From contig NC_027865.1 of assembly GCF_000187245.1 (NCBI RefSeq), positions 558,001-622,000 on the forward strand: 64,000 nt of DNA, in the 5' to 3' direction. A program made the translations under genes and the position numbers. The notes beneath the pieces are model-generated. The model did not search any database. It was not told where the DNA came from and worked only from the letters and a program-made list of their open reading frames with translations. The DNA comes from Ogataea parapolymorpha DL-1. Its lineage: Eukaryota > Ascomycota > Pichiomycetes > Pichiales > Pichiaceae. Positions 9,054-19,587 of this stretch are shown piece by piece. Each line of letters starts with the position of its first letter. Within the stretch, counting starts at the first letter, position 1.

Positions 9054-11060
9054 ATGTTGTTTGCGAGACCCAGGGTATGGATGCGGCCACTTCTGCCGCG
9101 TCCGTTTAGGCCTGTCGCACTGAAACGTTCCGCTGTTAGGTTTTCCTCCAACTCCGTCGCGTCTCTCGCGTCCCAGGAACAGGCAGCCAATCGTGAACTT
9201 TCCAATCCGGCAGTGCAAGCATCCTTCTACAAAGCGCTGATCAACGCCAACTACCCGCACATTGTTGTTTCACGGTACGAGACTCCTGGTATAGCCACGT
9301 CTCCAGAGTGTTCCCAGCTGTATATCGACGCCTTATACAAGATGGGAGACTATCAGAAGGCCGAAGCTGTGGCTCGTTCTTTGGGCCTGAGTGTCAATGC
9401 TGGCGCGTCTTCGGGTGGCTACGGGGCTGGCTTTGGACAGTCTGGCTACGGTACGAGAACCGATCCGATCCACGTCATTGTGACCGAGTCGCCTTTAATT
9501 ACCATTTCTAAATGGATCAAGTGGCTTATTCCTGTTGGTTTGACATCTTACGGTGCGTATATGCTGTTTAATTATTTGGTTGAGAACGGCTCGATCATCA
9601 AGGGCTCGAGTGTCGAGGACAAGAGCGTGGAGGTCAGCGAGTCGACCGTGAAGTTTTCCGATGTCTGTGGTGTTGACGAGGCCAGAGCCGAGCTCGAGGA
9701 GGTTGTTGAGTTTCTGAAGGATCCTTCCAAGTTTACCGGACTTGGTGGACAGCTTCCAAAGGGTGTTTTGCTGACCGGCCCCCCTGGTACCGGTAAGACG
9801 CTGCTTGCGCGGGCCACGGCCGGCGAGGCTGGTGTGCCGTTCTTTTTCATGTCTGGATCCGAGTTTGACGAGTTGTATGTTGGTGTGGGTGCCAAGAGAG
9901 TCAGGGAACTGTTCAGCAAAGCTCGTGCTAGAGCCCCAGCTATTGTTTTCATCGATGAGCTTGACGCCATCGGAGGAAAGCGGAAGAGCAGAGACCAGGC
10001 GTACGCCAAGCAGACATTGAACCAGCTGCTTGTTGAGCTGGATGGATTTTCTCAGACCGAGGGAATCATCATCATTGGAGCCACCAATTTCCCAGACTCT
10101 CTGGATAAGGCTTTGACTAGACCGGGAAGATTCGACAAGGTGGTGAACGTTGACCTGCCGGACGTCAGAGGCCGTCTAGCCATCCTTAAACACCATCTGA
10201 AGAACATTGCCGTTTCCAAGGAGGTCGATCCATCTGTGATTGCCAGAACAACGACCGGAATGTCTGGTGCTGCGCTCAAGAACCTCGTGAACCAGGCTGC
10301 TTTGTACGCTTCACATCAGAACGCGTTGAGCGTCAACATGTCCCATCTCGAGTGGGCCAAGGATAAGGTGTTGATGGGCGGAGAAAGAAAAACCATGGTT
10401 ATGACGGAGGAAACCAGAAGAAACACCGCCTACCACGAGGCTGGCCACGCCATAGCGGCCATGTTCACCGATGGCGCCACACCTCTGTACAAGGCAACGA
10501 TCTTGCCAAGAGGCCGTGCTCTTGGTGTCACTTTCCAGCTTCCTGAGATGGATAAACATGATATCACGAAAAACGAGTGCTGTGCTCGACTGGATGTGTG
10601 CATGGGAGGCAAGATTGCTGAGGAGATGCTGTATGGCCCAAACAACGTCACGAGTGGTTGTTCTTCCGACCTCTCGTCGGCCACAAGTACAGCCAGAGCC
10701 ATGGTGACGTCCTACGGCATGTCTGACAAAATAGGGCCTGTCAAGCTCTCTGACCAATGGGAGTCGTGGTCTCCAAAGCTCAGAGACATGGCTGATCAGG
10801 AAACACGCAAATTGCTGCTGGAGTCTGAGGAGCGCACTCGGAAGCTGCTCCACGACCGTCGTGTCGAGCTGAAGCGGTTGGCTGAAGGGCTTTTGGAGTA
10901 CGAGACTTTGACCAGAGACGAGATGGAAAAGGTTGTGAGGGGCGAGGCGATCAACAAGGCCAAGGTGGCCACCAATAAGGTGATCAAGTCGCCGTCTTCG
11001 CGTCAGGAGTTTGATATTGCGCCAGACGACCAGCCAATAGGAGTGTCTGCAAAGGCATAA
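9054..11060 (+). CDS. YME1: Mitochondrial i-AAA protease
   Basis: A 668-residue FtsH-type protease of the inner membrane with its active site facing the intermembrane space. An Arg-rich presequence (MLFARPRVWMRPLLPRPFRP) is followed by an N-terminal domain and one membrane span near 158-182 (WLIPVGLTSYGAYMLFNYLV). The AAA domain has Walker A GPPGTGKT (242-249), Walker B IVFIDELDAIGG and an arginine-rich second region (TRPGRFDK). The M41 zinc site is HEAGH at 461-465. A single span and the order of domains fit Yme1, not the m-AAA proteins Yta10 and Yta12. It degrades unassembled subunits and inner-membrane substrates. Its stop is 80 bp from that of the convergent SCC3. Confidence 0.94.
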   Translation: MLFARPRVWMRPLLPRPFRPVALKRSAVRFSSNSVASLASQEQAANRELSNPAVQASFYKALINANYPHIVVSRYETPGIATSPECSQLYIDALYKMGDYQKAEAVARSLGLSVNAGASSGGYGAGFGQSGYGTRTDPIHVIVTESPLITISKWIKWLIPVGLTSYGAYMLFNYLVENGSIIKGSSVEDKSVEVSESTVKFSDVCGVDEARAELEEVVEFLKDPSKFTGLGGQLPKGVLLTGPPGTGKTLLARATAGEAGVPFFFMSGSEFDELYVGVGAKRVRELFSKARARAPAIVFIDELDAIGGKRKSRDQAYAKQTLNQLLVELDGFSQTEGIIIIGATNFPDSLDKALTRPGRFDKVVNVDLPDVRGRLAILKHHLKNIAVSKEVDPSVIARTTTGMSGAALKNLVNQAALYASHQNALSVNMSHLEWAKDKVLMGGERKTMVMTEETRRNTAYHEAGHAIAAMFTDGATPLYKATILPRGRALGVTFQLPEMDKHDITKNECCARLDVCMGGKIAEEMLYGPNNVTSGCSSDLSSATSTARAMVTSYGMSDKIGPVKLSDQWESWSPKLRDMADQETRKLLLESEERTRKLLHDRRVELKRLAEGLLEYETLTRDEMEKVVRGEAINKAKVATNKVIKSPSSRQEFDIAPDDQPIGVSAKA

Positions 11061-11140
11061 ATAGACCCTATCTGCATATATTATATGATTAATGAGACCG
11101 ATGCGAGCTGTGCAAGCACGGAGAAACATGTAGCTAGCGA

Positions 11141-14100
11141 TTATAAAACGAGGTCGGGCACCGGCTCGGGCAGCAGGTTTGGGACCGAGGTGTTGGTGTG
11201 CAAGAACTGGTCGGAGGATTGTTCTAGTGGCTCCTGCTGCTCCTGCTGCTCCTGTTGCTCCTGAGGCAGCTCCTTTGGCAACTCCTCCTCCTCCTTCATT
11301 TCCACTTGCTCGTAATCCAGAACCTCGTTGAAAAGACTTCCCAGGACTGCCCTGTTGAGCTTCACTCTGCTGACAATGGACGTCTCCAGACCGACCGTCT
11401 TGTCGAGCAGCATCAGTTTGGCAACAAAAGTGCACAGCTTGCGCTCACAGTCGTCCATCTGGGCAGTTTCGAAATTCACGTCTTCGTGTTCTGTGCGGTC
11501 CAGCTCGACCTGCTTTTCAGAAGCAACCTGTGCCTCCAAAATCAAAAACAGCTGGAGCAAGCATTCCTGGCTGCTAGAAAGCGGCTCGACAGACATTTCT
11601 GTGTCGAAAAAGTGGTCGAGGACGTCTCTGTGCGGGCCAACGTAGTATTTGAGCAGGTTCAGCGTGGTGAACACGTCCAGATACAGGTTGCAGACGGCAT
11701 ACCAGAAATTGATGTTTTGTGCACGTGACGCAACCAGTTCCAGCAAAGCACGTTTGACAGGCGCCAACGGCGACAGGTGGCGGTGCAGTTCGTCGAGCAC
11801 CTCAGCGTCAGGATCGACCTTAAGCTTGTTGGTCAGTGTCTCGAGGTTTTCCGCCACTAGGAAAAGCAGACACGAGAAATACTCTGATGCCTTGTTGGAC
11901 GCGACCAGCTGATCCAGCTCGTCAGATAATGGCAGCGACGCTGTGCAAGAGCAGATGTCGTCGATCAGCGGCATGAGTTGAGTCAAGAGTCGGGATTTGG
12001 TGGCTGAGCCACGCAACAACATCAGTTTGCACAGCGTGCTACCAACCTGCAACCGGTCGGCGTCCTTGATCGCCAGTGTCAGCTCCTCGGCGAGTTCCTG
12101 CGCCACCTCGTCAACTTTCAGCGAGACCTCAACCATGTCGGTGTTGATGTGTTCAAAGAGCTGCGCGAATTGGAAATTAATCGAGTTGTAGTATTCCGGA
12201 GACTCTGGAGTGTAAGAGCTCAGCTGGTCCTCTCTAAACGTTTTCAGCAGCTGTGCCGTGATTTTGGTCTCCGTTTCTGTCTGGTCCAGTGTCTCGCAGA
12301 CTCTATGTTTAACCAATTGGGTGAACAGACCCAAAAACACCGCCAAATGCGTTTTCTTGCACACGTCGAATAGCGAGTCCAGCTGTGCAACAAGCTTGCC
12401 CAGATACAGCATTCTGTCGTTGGTCTGGTCGTCGTGCTTTTTTGGGAACAGCTGCTGGTGGAATTCGTTCGCGTCCGCCTCGCAATAGATGGTTGCCGCT
12501 GCGGAAATCAGACCAAGCACGAAAAACGTCTGTGCGTGAGACAACTCGACGCTGTGCTGGATTTTGGCGATTTCTGCGTTGGCAGAGAAGTCGTACAAAA
12601 TATAGCCACACAGGGTCTCCAGCGCGCCGTCGGCGTGGTACCGTGGCAGAGCAAACAGGTTCTGACAAACACGAACGAGTTTGGCTGTCCGTGAGTTGTA
12701 AGACCGCATCTTGACAGCTTTGGTGGCCACGTCCGAGTTGTAATACGTTTCTGCCTCGACAAGCATCTGCGACACCCCGTGGAACTTGAGCAAGTCTTTG
12801 ACGCTGAGCTCAAGGGAGCCTGCCACCTTTTCAACAGTAGCACTGTTGGACTCCATAAACTCGGCGAGCGACTGCGCCTCAACTGTGGCGATGAACTTGG
12901 CCAGGTCCTTGATCAGTCGCGTCGCGGTCTTGCCCTTCTGGCAGATTAGGTCCTCATCGTCGACAAAAATCAAACTGGCTACCTTGACAACTTCCTCTGT
13001 ATCCAAAAAGCCCATCCTGGAGATCTCCGTCAGAACCTGCACACAGCTGCTGCGGACGCGCGTATCTGCCTCGTAAAAAGCCATTTCGATGAGTTTTTCT
13101 TTGAAGTGGCTGGTGAACTGCCGCAGAGCTGCCACCATCGACTGCGTCTGGTACAGTCTGAGCACCACGCGCAGCACCTCGTGCCGCACCGCCACATCCT
13201 GGTCGGTCATCAGCCACCCCAGATACCGTATGTATATGCTCTCAAAGAAAAACTCTGGGTACAGGTCGATCCAGTAGCTCAGGTGTCTCACGCACTCCTG
13301 GCGGATCTGCGCATCGGTGTCTCTGTATCTGTGAGCAAAGGTGGTGTTGAATATGTCTTGGAGAAAAGTCTCCAGATAAGTCTTGTGTTCGCTGTATAGT
13401 TGGCAATTCTGCTCGATCTGCGCAGCACGGTCTTTGGCAGCGGCCAACTTAGCACCTGAACGGGCTTTTTTCAGCAAATTGTCGATGTTGCGTTGTTCGT
13501 TCGTCAGCTGGCGTTGTGCACGGTTGACAGCCGTCGAGGTTTGCGCCACAAGCGAGCACAGCGTCGTTTCCATCTGCAGACACAAAAGCGTGGAAGCATA
13601 CCGCAGAGGTCGCGCGTTCGAGGTGGTGAGGGCTCCCAGCCACGTGACCAGCAGCTCCACTAGCTCGTCGTCCTCATACAAAATGCCCTGTTCGCTCGCT
13701 GCCACCAAAACCTGGTCCACGAACTCCAAACACCTCTTTTTAAAATCTCTCCAGTTGGCGTTCTTGGAGTTGCCAGCAAGACCCAAAGGATACTCGTGAG
13801 AGCCCTGTTTTTCAAACATCGCCTGAATCTCTGCTACCGTTTCCTTGGACGAGTCTGCGTTCGCCACGTCGTGCTTCGCCACAAGCGTCACGCACCCGCA
13901 CGCTCTCAAAACAAAGTTCAGCATATCCTTGACTGCGTCGTACTTATCCTCCTCGAACTGGTCGAGCCACGAGGCAGCCAGCTCGGCTACGGCCACTTCT
14001 GCGTGGCTCAGCGTCTCAAAAATGGGGTTTTCCTGGAAATTTTCGAGCTGGTCTATGTTATTTGGCACGGTCTTGCGTCTCTTGGGGCCGCGCGAAGTCT

Positions 14101-14248
14101 TGTTTGGTTTACGCGCAGCACGCTTGTTTGGCTGGTACTCGTTCTCCTTTTCGCTTGCCCCACTCGACTCGCTATCAGACAGGTCGACCGAGTAGTTCAG
14201 CGACCGGTCGGGATGGGCCTGAAGCCGGGTGGATCTTCTTGTAGACAT
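11141..14248 (-). CDS. SCC3: Cohesin subunit SCC3/IRR1 (STAG family)
   Basis: A 1035-residue nuclear protein. It has a basic, serine-rich N-terminal tail (STRRSTRLQ ... KPNKTSRGPKRRK), a STAG region, and the stromalin-conserved domain near residues 300-365 (IRQECVRHLSYWIDLYPEFF ... YIRYLGWLMTDQDVAVRHEV). HEAT-like helices follow, and the tail is an acidic/Gln stretch built on repeated EQQ. Scc3 binds Scc1 and DNA and is needed for sister-chromatid cohesion. The start at 14248 (MSTRRSTRLQ) is chosen over the upstream hydrophobic extension because it gives the usual basic N terminus. The sequence just upstream of the ATG contains ACGCGAAA, resembling G1/S promoter boxes. Confidence 0.93.
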   Translation of the reverse strand: MSTRRSTRLQAHPDRSLNYSVDLSDSESSGASEKENEYQPNKRAARKPNKTSRGPKRRKTVPNNIDQLENFQENPIFETLSHAEVAVAELAASWLDQFEEDKYDAVKDMLNFVLRACGCVTLVAKHDVANADSSKETVAEIQAMFEKQGSHEYPLGLAGNSKNANWRDFKKRCLEFVDQVLVAASEQGILYEDDELVELLVTWLGALTTSNARPLRYASTLLCLQMETTLCSLVAQTSTAVNRAQRQLTNEQRNIDNLLKKARSGAKLAAAKDRAAQIEQNCQLYSEHKTYLETFLQDIFNTTFAHRYRDTDAQIRQECVRHLSYWIDLYPEFFFESIYIRYLGWLMTDQDVAVRHEVLRVVLRLYQTQSMVAALRQFTSHFKEKLIEMAFYEADTRVRSSCVQVLTEISRMGFLDTEEVVKVASLIFVDDEDLICQKGKTATRLIKDLAKFIATVEAQSLAEFMESNSATVEKVAGSLELSVKDLLKFHGVSQMLVEAETYYNSDVATKAVKMRSYNSRTAKLVRVCQNLFALPRYHADGALETLCGYILYDFSANAEIAKIQHSVELSHAQTFFVLGLISAAATIYCEADANEFHQQLFPKKHDDQTNDRMLYLGKLVAQLDSLFDVCKKTHLAVFLGLFTQLVKHRVCETLDQTETETKITAQLLKTFREDQLSSYTPESPEYYNSINFQFAQLFEHINTDMVEVSLKVDEVAQELAEELTLAIKDADRLQVGSTLCKLMLLRGSATKSRLLTQLMPLIDDICSCTASLPLSDELDQLVASNKASEYFSCLLFLVAENLETLTNKLKVDPDAEVLDELHRHLSPLAPVKRALLELVASRAQNINFWYAVCNLYLDVFTTLNLLKYYVGPHRDVLDHFFDTEMSVEPLSSSQECLLQLFLILEAQVASEKQVELDRTEHEDVNFETAQMDDCERKLCTFVAKLMLLDKTVGLETSIVSRVKLNRAVLGSLFNEVLDYEQVEMKEEEELPKELPQEQQEQQEQQEPLEQSSDQFLHTNTSVPNLLPEPVPDLVL

Positions 14249-14407
14249 GACGCGAAAATAAAAAATTAGAATTGGGGCAATAAATATAAACACCAAAGAC
14301 CGCTATATAGTCAACGACTCGCCGCAGAGCAAAGAACTAAAAATAGGACCTATCTCAAGCAGATGGGTATTGGGAGCACGTAAGGTGGGCTAAGGATATC
14401 CCTGTGC

Positions 14408-14593
14408 TTACTGGCTGCGCCCACGCTCTCCCAAGATGCGCTCTTTGATCGACCGTTGCTGTGTTTCCGTCGCGAGATTCTGGTTCTCTGCCGGCTCCGA
14501 GGACCCAGAAATCGTGTTGTACGTTTGCTCGCGGTAAAACTCCTTCACGTCGTCCGGAGTCAATTTAATGGTAGTGGGCTCTCTGCGCAACAT
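14408..14593 (-). CDS. CDC26: Anaphase-promoting complex subunit CDC26/Hcn1
   Basis: A 61-residue protein beginning MLRREPTTIKLTPDDVKEF. The N-terminal MLRR-x-PT motif is the hallmark of Cdc26/Hcn1, and the tail ending SIKERILGERG resembles the Hcn1 C terminus. Family members cap the TPR superhelix of Cdc16/Cut9 through the N-acetylated methionine and stabilise the APC/C ubiquitin ligase. The initiator ATG is 8 bp from that of the divergent zinc-transporter gene, so each promoter must lie partly inside the other gene. The small size means the call rests mainly on the N-terminal motif. Confidence 0.85.
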   Translation of the reverse strand: MLRREPTTIKLTPDDVKEFYREQTYNTISGSSEPAENQNLATETQQRSIKERILGERGRSQ

Positions 14594-14601
14594 GATATAA
14601 A

Positions 14602-15834
14602 ATGGCTTACAGTTTTTTTTCTTTATTTTTATTTATGCTTTGTTCAAGACTGGTTTCGGTGTTTACGCTGCTGTCTCTTGGGGCGGCATTTTCATTTTCT
14701 AAGCCGACAATTCGTTCAAAGCCGCTGTTCCATGAGGATGGTGTGCTTGATTTGGACACTCTGAACGAGGAACTGGACCAATGCAAAGTGGTTCGGGAGC
14801 TGAACCAGCACTTCGAGCAAGAGGAGGAGGGTCTCAACTACGCAGAGTACGTTTTCTCGAAACTGTTCCCATTTGGACCCGCGGGAAATGCTCTACTTGC
14901 AACGACCTACATCTCGGGGCCTCCAAACTTCATTCTCGCCCTGATCCCCGCCAACATCGACGTCTCGTCCTTGTCCCTTCTGGTCAGCTTTGCCATCGGG
15001 GGACTTCTGGGAGACGTCTTTCTGCACCTTCTACCACAGACGTTCCTGGGTGAGCCATTGGAACACAAGGCGTCGTTTGTTCTGGTTGACGGAAAACGCA
15101 ACTGTGTGCTTGGGTTCTGCATTTTCGTCGGTTTTCTATTTTTCTTTGTGATCGACAAAAGTTTGCGGATTCTCGAGCACACGGGCGAGGGGTCGTCGCA
15201 CTCGCACTCGCATACCCACGCAGAGCCCGTGGAGAAACCAAAGTCGAAAAAAAAGAAGGGGAAAAAGAACACAGAAACTAAAGCACAGCCTGTGGTGGCG
15301 AACCCAAACGCCAGTGTCAAGACGTCTGCGTATCTCAACCTGATCTCAGACTTCACGCACAACATCACCGACGGCCTTGCAATTGCGGCCTCGTTCTACA
15401 TCTCCAAGACTGTGGGCTGCACTACCACTTTGGCTGTGTTTTTCCACGAAATCCCACATGAAGTGGGGGACTTTGCGCTTCTGATCCAAGGCGGGTTCAC
15501 CAAGTGGCAGGCCATGAGCTCGCAGTTTGTGACCGCAATTGGTGCTTATCTGGGTACATTGATCGGCATAGGCATCCAGACCATGTCGGGCGACGCCAAC
15601 AAGCTGGCAGCGCTCAAATCGTCCGGTCTCTTTGGCACTACTGTCCAAATCGAAGACCTCACTTTGCCGTTCACTGCAGGCGGATTCCTGTACATTGGCT
15701 TCAGCGTGGTGCCGGAGCTGCTGGAACTGGGCCAGGGAACTACAAGACTACAAGAATTGCGCAAGTTTGTGAGCCAAATCTTCTTCATCTTTGTGGGCAT
15801 CGGCTTCATGTTTTTGATTGCGTGGAACGAATAG
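14602..15834 (+). CDS. YKE4: ZIP-family zinc transporter, KE4/ZIP7 type
   Basis: A 410-residue polytopic membrane protein (S. cerevisiae Yke4 has 346). A hydrophobic N-terminal signal/anchor is followed by a luminal acidic region and several membrane spans. A loop has histidine pairs (SHSHSHTHAEP) and a lysine-rich run. The LZT/KE4 signature HEIPHEVGDFALLIQGG supplies the transport-site histidines and glutamate. The segment NITDGLAIAASF is the matching TM4 motif. KE4 transporters move zinc across ER/Golgi membranes. ATGs at 14602 and 14635 are both possible; the second gives a cleaner signal peptide (MLCSRLVSVFTLLSLGAAFS) and 41 bp to the CDC26 start. Confidence 0.88.
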   Translation: MAYSFFSLFLFMLCSRLVSVFTLLSLGAAFSFSKPTIRSKPLFHEDGVLDLDTLNEELDQCKVVRELNQHFEQEEEGLNYAEYVFSKLFPFGPAGNALLATTYISGPPNFILALIPANIDVSSLSLLVSFAIGGLLGDVFLHLLPQTFLGEPLEHKASFVLVDGKRNCVLGFCIFVGFLFFFVIDKSLRILEHTGEGSSHSHSHTHAEPVEKPKSKKKKGKKNTETKAQPVVANPNASVKTSAYLNLISDFTHNITDGLAIAASFYISKTVGCTTTLAVFFHEIPHEVGDFALLIQGGFTKWQAMSSQFVTAIGAYLGTLIGIGIQTMSGDANKLAALKSSGLFGTTVQIEDLTLPFTAGGFLYIGFSVVPELLELGQGTTRLQELRKFVSQIFFIFVGIGFMFLIAWNE

Positions 15835-15960
15835 ATATTAGGACAATATATATAAATTTTTTCTCAAGTGGGTATATCTGCAATTTTAAGGAGCCCGATC
15901 TTTTTTCCCACCGTGCACATCGGTACTAATAATTACTATCTCTGTTCTCCCAGACCGCAA

Positions 15961-16560
15961 ATGACTGTGTATAAATACAGATTCGAATGGTATGTGCGTG
16001 AATAGACACCAGATCAGCGATTTTTTCAGTCGGATTGCAATTTTTTCCCTATTGTTGATCCTATCTGATAACAGCTGATCAAATCAAGATATCGATTTCT
16101 AACCATCTACAGGCTCTCTAGCGACGCCAAACAGGTGTACGTCACTGGCTCGTTCGATAATTGGTCCAAAACGTGCCAGCTGGACAAAACCGGCGTGGGT
16201 TTTGCCAAGGTTGTTGAGTTGCCCTTTGAAAAGATCGTCTTCAAGTTTGTTGTGGACAACCAATGGTACACTTCTGACAATGACAAGAAGGAGTACGACG
16301 AGTGCGGGAACCTCAACAACGTGCTGTATCCGGACGATTTAATTAGATACGACAACGAGGATGGCGCCAGCGAGTTCACGGCCATCTCGTACCCAGACGC
16401 AGACGGCGACGACGCTGGCCGCGTGGGGCAGGCGCAGCGCGAGGCCCCTGACCAGGAGGACCTGGGCAGCTCCACGCAGGTCACACTGAAAGACGAGTAT
16501 CCGATGTCCGAGTCCAGCGGACACGGGATTTTCGCGCGACTGCGCTCGCTCTTCAAATAG
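15961..16560 (+). CDS. Small CBM48 (AMPK-type glycogen-binding) protein, CRP1/MDG1-like, spliced
   Basis: Exons 15961-15989 and 16113-16560 give 158 residues. The intron (15990-16112, 123 nt) has GTATGT, branch CTAAC at 16099-16103 and a CAG acceptor. Splicing restores the N-terminal strand MTVYKYRFEW in front of VYVTGSFDNWSKT, the diagnostic start of an AMPK-beta-like carbohydrate-binding module (about 1-80, ending NLNNVLYPDD). The rest is acidic and disordered, with a short basic/hydrophobic end (GIFARLRSLFK). S. cerevisiae Mdg1 and Crp1 share the module but are much longer (366 and 465 residues). The ligand and role are unknown; this could be a reduced member of that family. Confidence 0.8.
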
Positions 16561-16617
16561 TGGCGTATCGATGTGTTGTTTGCTTTAATTAGGCTTTGCT
16601 TTTGTGCCCAATGGCGC

Positions 16618-16986
16618 TCATTGGTTTGCCCATTTGGCGAACTCGGCTCTTTTTTGTTTTAATGCCAGGTATCCTGGTCGGTTGACCAGTTCCTCAAACA
16701 ACGCCACTCCTTGCACCTCCAGCTCCTCTGTTGCTTTTTCCATGTAAATGTACTTGAGCGGCTCCTGGCTGTGTCCCCTCACCTCCTTGCCTGTGACGAT
16801 GTCGTGCTTGGGGCTTGGACGCGGGACACCGGCCAAACTGCCCACCAGGACCAACACGCACGCCAAACCGGCCTCCAGTTGGACGTCCAAAGGCAGAGCG
16901 TTGCCCAGCTGGTGAAATTGGTATGAAGAGTACGCGGAATTGGCAAACAAAATGGCCGCTCCAACGTAGCAGACGGAAGAAAACAT
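16618..16986 (-). CDS. EMC5: ER membrane protein complex subunit 5 (MMGT family)
   Basis: A 122-residue membrane protein with two N-terminal hydrophobic segments (about 5-20 and 38-58) and a cytosolic C-terminal part. The SSYQFHQL and LPLDVQLEA motifs identify the EMC5/MMGT family (S. cerevisiae Emc5 has 141 residues). EMC inserts tail-anchored and multispanning proteins into the ER membrane. Its start codon is only 35 bp from the divergent LYS12 start, and its stop is 57 bp from that of the convergent CBM48 gene. Confidence 0.88.
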   Translation of the reverse strand: MFSSVCYVGAAILFANSAYSSYQFHQLGNALPLDVQLEAGLACVLVLVGSLAGVPRPSPKHDIVTGKEVRGHSQEPLKYIYMEKATEELEVQGVALFEELVNRPGYLALKQKRAEFAKWANQ

Positions 16987-17021
16987 TAAAAAAAAAGTGG
17001 TGAAAAATAATTAATTTCATC

Positions 17022-18177
<1,156 letters not shown>

Positions 18178-18193
18178 CTAAATTAATACACTG

Positions 18194-19495
18194 CTAATCT
18201 CTTTCAAAAGCCACCGCGAAAAACCCGATTCCGCCGTCCTGCCGGGGCACCGTGCGGATACAGCCGTCCGCACACCGCTGCGGGTCGTCCAGGGCGCTGA
18301 ACTCCTCCACAAGCCCGCGCCGCGGCCACGACGGGATCACGTCTTCTCTGCTACACACTCGCCACCCCTGCGCCCGCACCGTGCTGTCCAGCAGCAAGTC
18401 CACGACGACCTGCTCGTTCTCCTGAGCGTGCACCGAGCACGTCGAGTAGACAATTTTCTTTGCGTTGGGGAAACGCATCGCGTGCTTCATGATGGCTACC
18501 TGGAACCCTGCCAGTTTTTTCAGCCGCTCCTGAGTGTGCTCTTCGGTGTCGTTTTCCTCGAACCCGCGGCCAAAAATGCCGCTGCCCGAGCACGACGGGT
18601 CTACAAGCAGTCCTGTGACGTCTGGATATTCGTTGGGGTCGGTCTTGGTGAAGTCGCCCTGTTGTATCCGGATACAGCCTAATGCTCCTGCCTTTTCGCA
18701 CATCTTGTGCAGAGTCTTGGCTCGTTCCGGGTTTTTCTCGAAAGCGATGACCGAGTCCGGCGAGTTCCCTAAAATAGCGGCCAGATGTGTAGTCTTGTTG
18801 CCTGGAGCAGCACACGCGTCGATTATCTTATCCTTGCCTGGTTTGGGAGCCAGAATAAATGCTGGGAAGCAGGACGCCCGATCCTGGATAATTACATCAC
18901 CAGACTGGTAGATCGGGAGGGAAACAAGCGCTTCGCGCGGGTGGACACCAAATAGGTCTGCCACGTACTCGTCGTGGTAGATGGTACCTTTTTGTATGTC
19001 GGCGACGCAATCGACGCGTCGGAGATGTGCCAGGGCAGCGAGGACGGCGTCTTTTGTCGTACGCGCGAGGTTCACACGAAACCATCGCACAGGCGTGTCG
19101 TCGTCCTCGACGAGGTCCTCCAGCGTCCGCACGCCGTGCTTCAACTTGAGTTTTGTGAGCTCGGCGTGCAATCTAGTCTTGTTGCGGATCACGGCGTCTT
19201 TCAGTGGGTGGTGTTTGCTGTGGATTCGGCCGCCTTTCGACAAAAGCAGGTCGTGAACCAGCAGCAGTGCCAGCGGCTGGGTCAGCTTGCTTTTTTTCTC
19301 GAGCTCCAGCAGTTTGCATTTGCGGATGATCTGGGCCAGAAACGGCCGGTACTTGAGCGTCGACAGGACGAGCGCGTACACATGTTTGGGGTCGGACTGG
19401 ATTTTGCGGTCACGTGCAGCAGCAAAAATGCGGTTCTGCAGCGACCCGCTCTTGGTGTCGTCCAGAAACCGTGAGGCCTCGTAGTAGAGCTTCAT
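18194..19495 (-). CDS. RCM1: 25S rRNA cytosine-C5 methyltransferase (NSUN5/Rcm1)
   Basis: A 433-residue NOL1/NOP2/Sun-family SAM methyltransferase. An N-terminal RNA-binding half leads into the Rossmann core, with SAM motif IIDACAAPGNKTTH (224-237). The two active-site cysteines lie in DPSCSGSG (C302) and YSTCSVHAQENE (C353). The overall layout fits Rcm1/NSUN5, which makes m5C2278 in yeast 25S rRNA, better than Nop2 (longer, m5C2870) or Ncl1 (tRNA). Acts in the nucleolus. It is convergent with LYS12, with 16 bp between stop codons. Confidence 0.87.
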   Translation of the reverse strand: MKLYYEASRFLDDTKSGSLQNRIFAAARDRKIQSDPKHVYALVLSTLKYRPFLAQIIRKCKLLELEKKSKLTQPLALLLVHDLLLSKGGRIHSKHHPLKDAVIRNKTRLHAELTKLKLKHGVRTLEDLVEDDDTPVRWFRVNLARTTKDAVLAALAHLRRVDCVADIQKGTIYHDEYVADLFGVHPREALVSLPIYQSGDVIIQDRASCFPAFILAPKPGKDKIIDACAAPGNKTTHLAAILGNSPDSVIAFEKNPERAKTLHKMCEKAGALGCIRIQQGDFTKTDPNEYPDVTGLLVDPSCSGSGIFGRGFEENDTEEHTQERLKKLAGFQVAIMKHAMRFPNAKKIVYSTCSVHAQENEQVVVDLLLDSTVRAQGWRVCSREDVIPSWPRRGLVEEFSALDDPQRCADGCIRTVPRQDGGIGFFAVAFERD

Positions 19496-19587
19496 ATGAA
19501 GATGAATTATTTTTTTTTATTTTTTCTCAGGCGGTGTAGTATGGCGAGATTTAATACACAAAACATTATTTTCTTTATTATAATCCC

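Noticed and set aside
11220..11262. Gln/Glu triplet repeat in SCC3 as a mobile or satellite element
   Set aside because: It is an in-frame low-complexity stretch (EQQ repeats) in the disordered tail, common in yeast proteins.
10311..11435. 374-codon minus-strand frame overlapping YME1 and the end of SCC3
   Set aside because: It runs through two conserved genes in another frame. Its composition is shadow-like and no motif is seen.
15990..16112. A snoRNA inside the CBM48-gene intron, by analogy with EFB1
   Set aside because: No C box with a matching D box and terminal stem is present, and no convincing H/ACA arrangement was seen.
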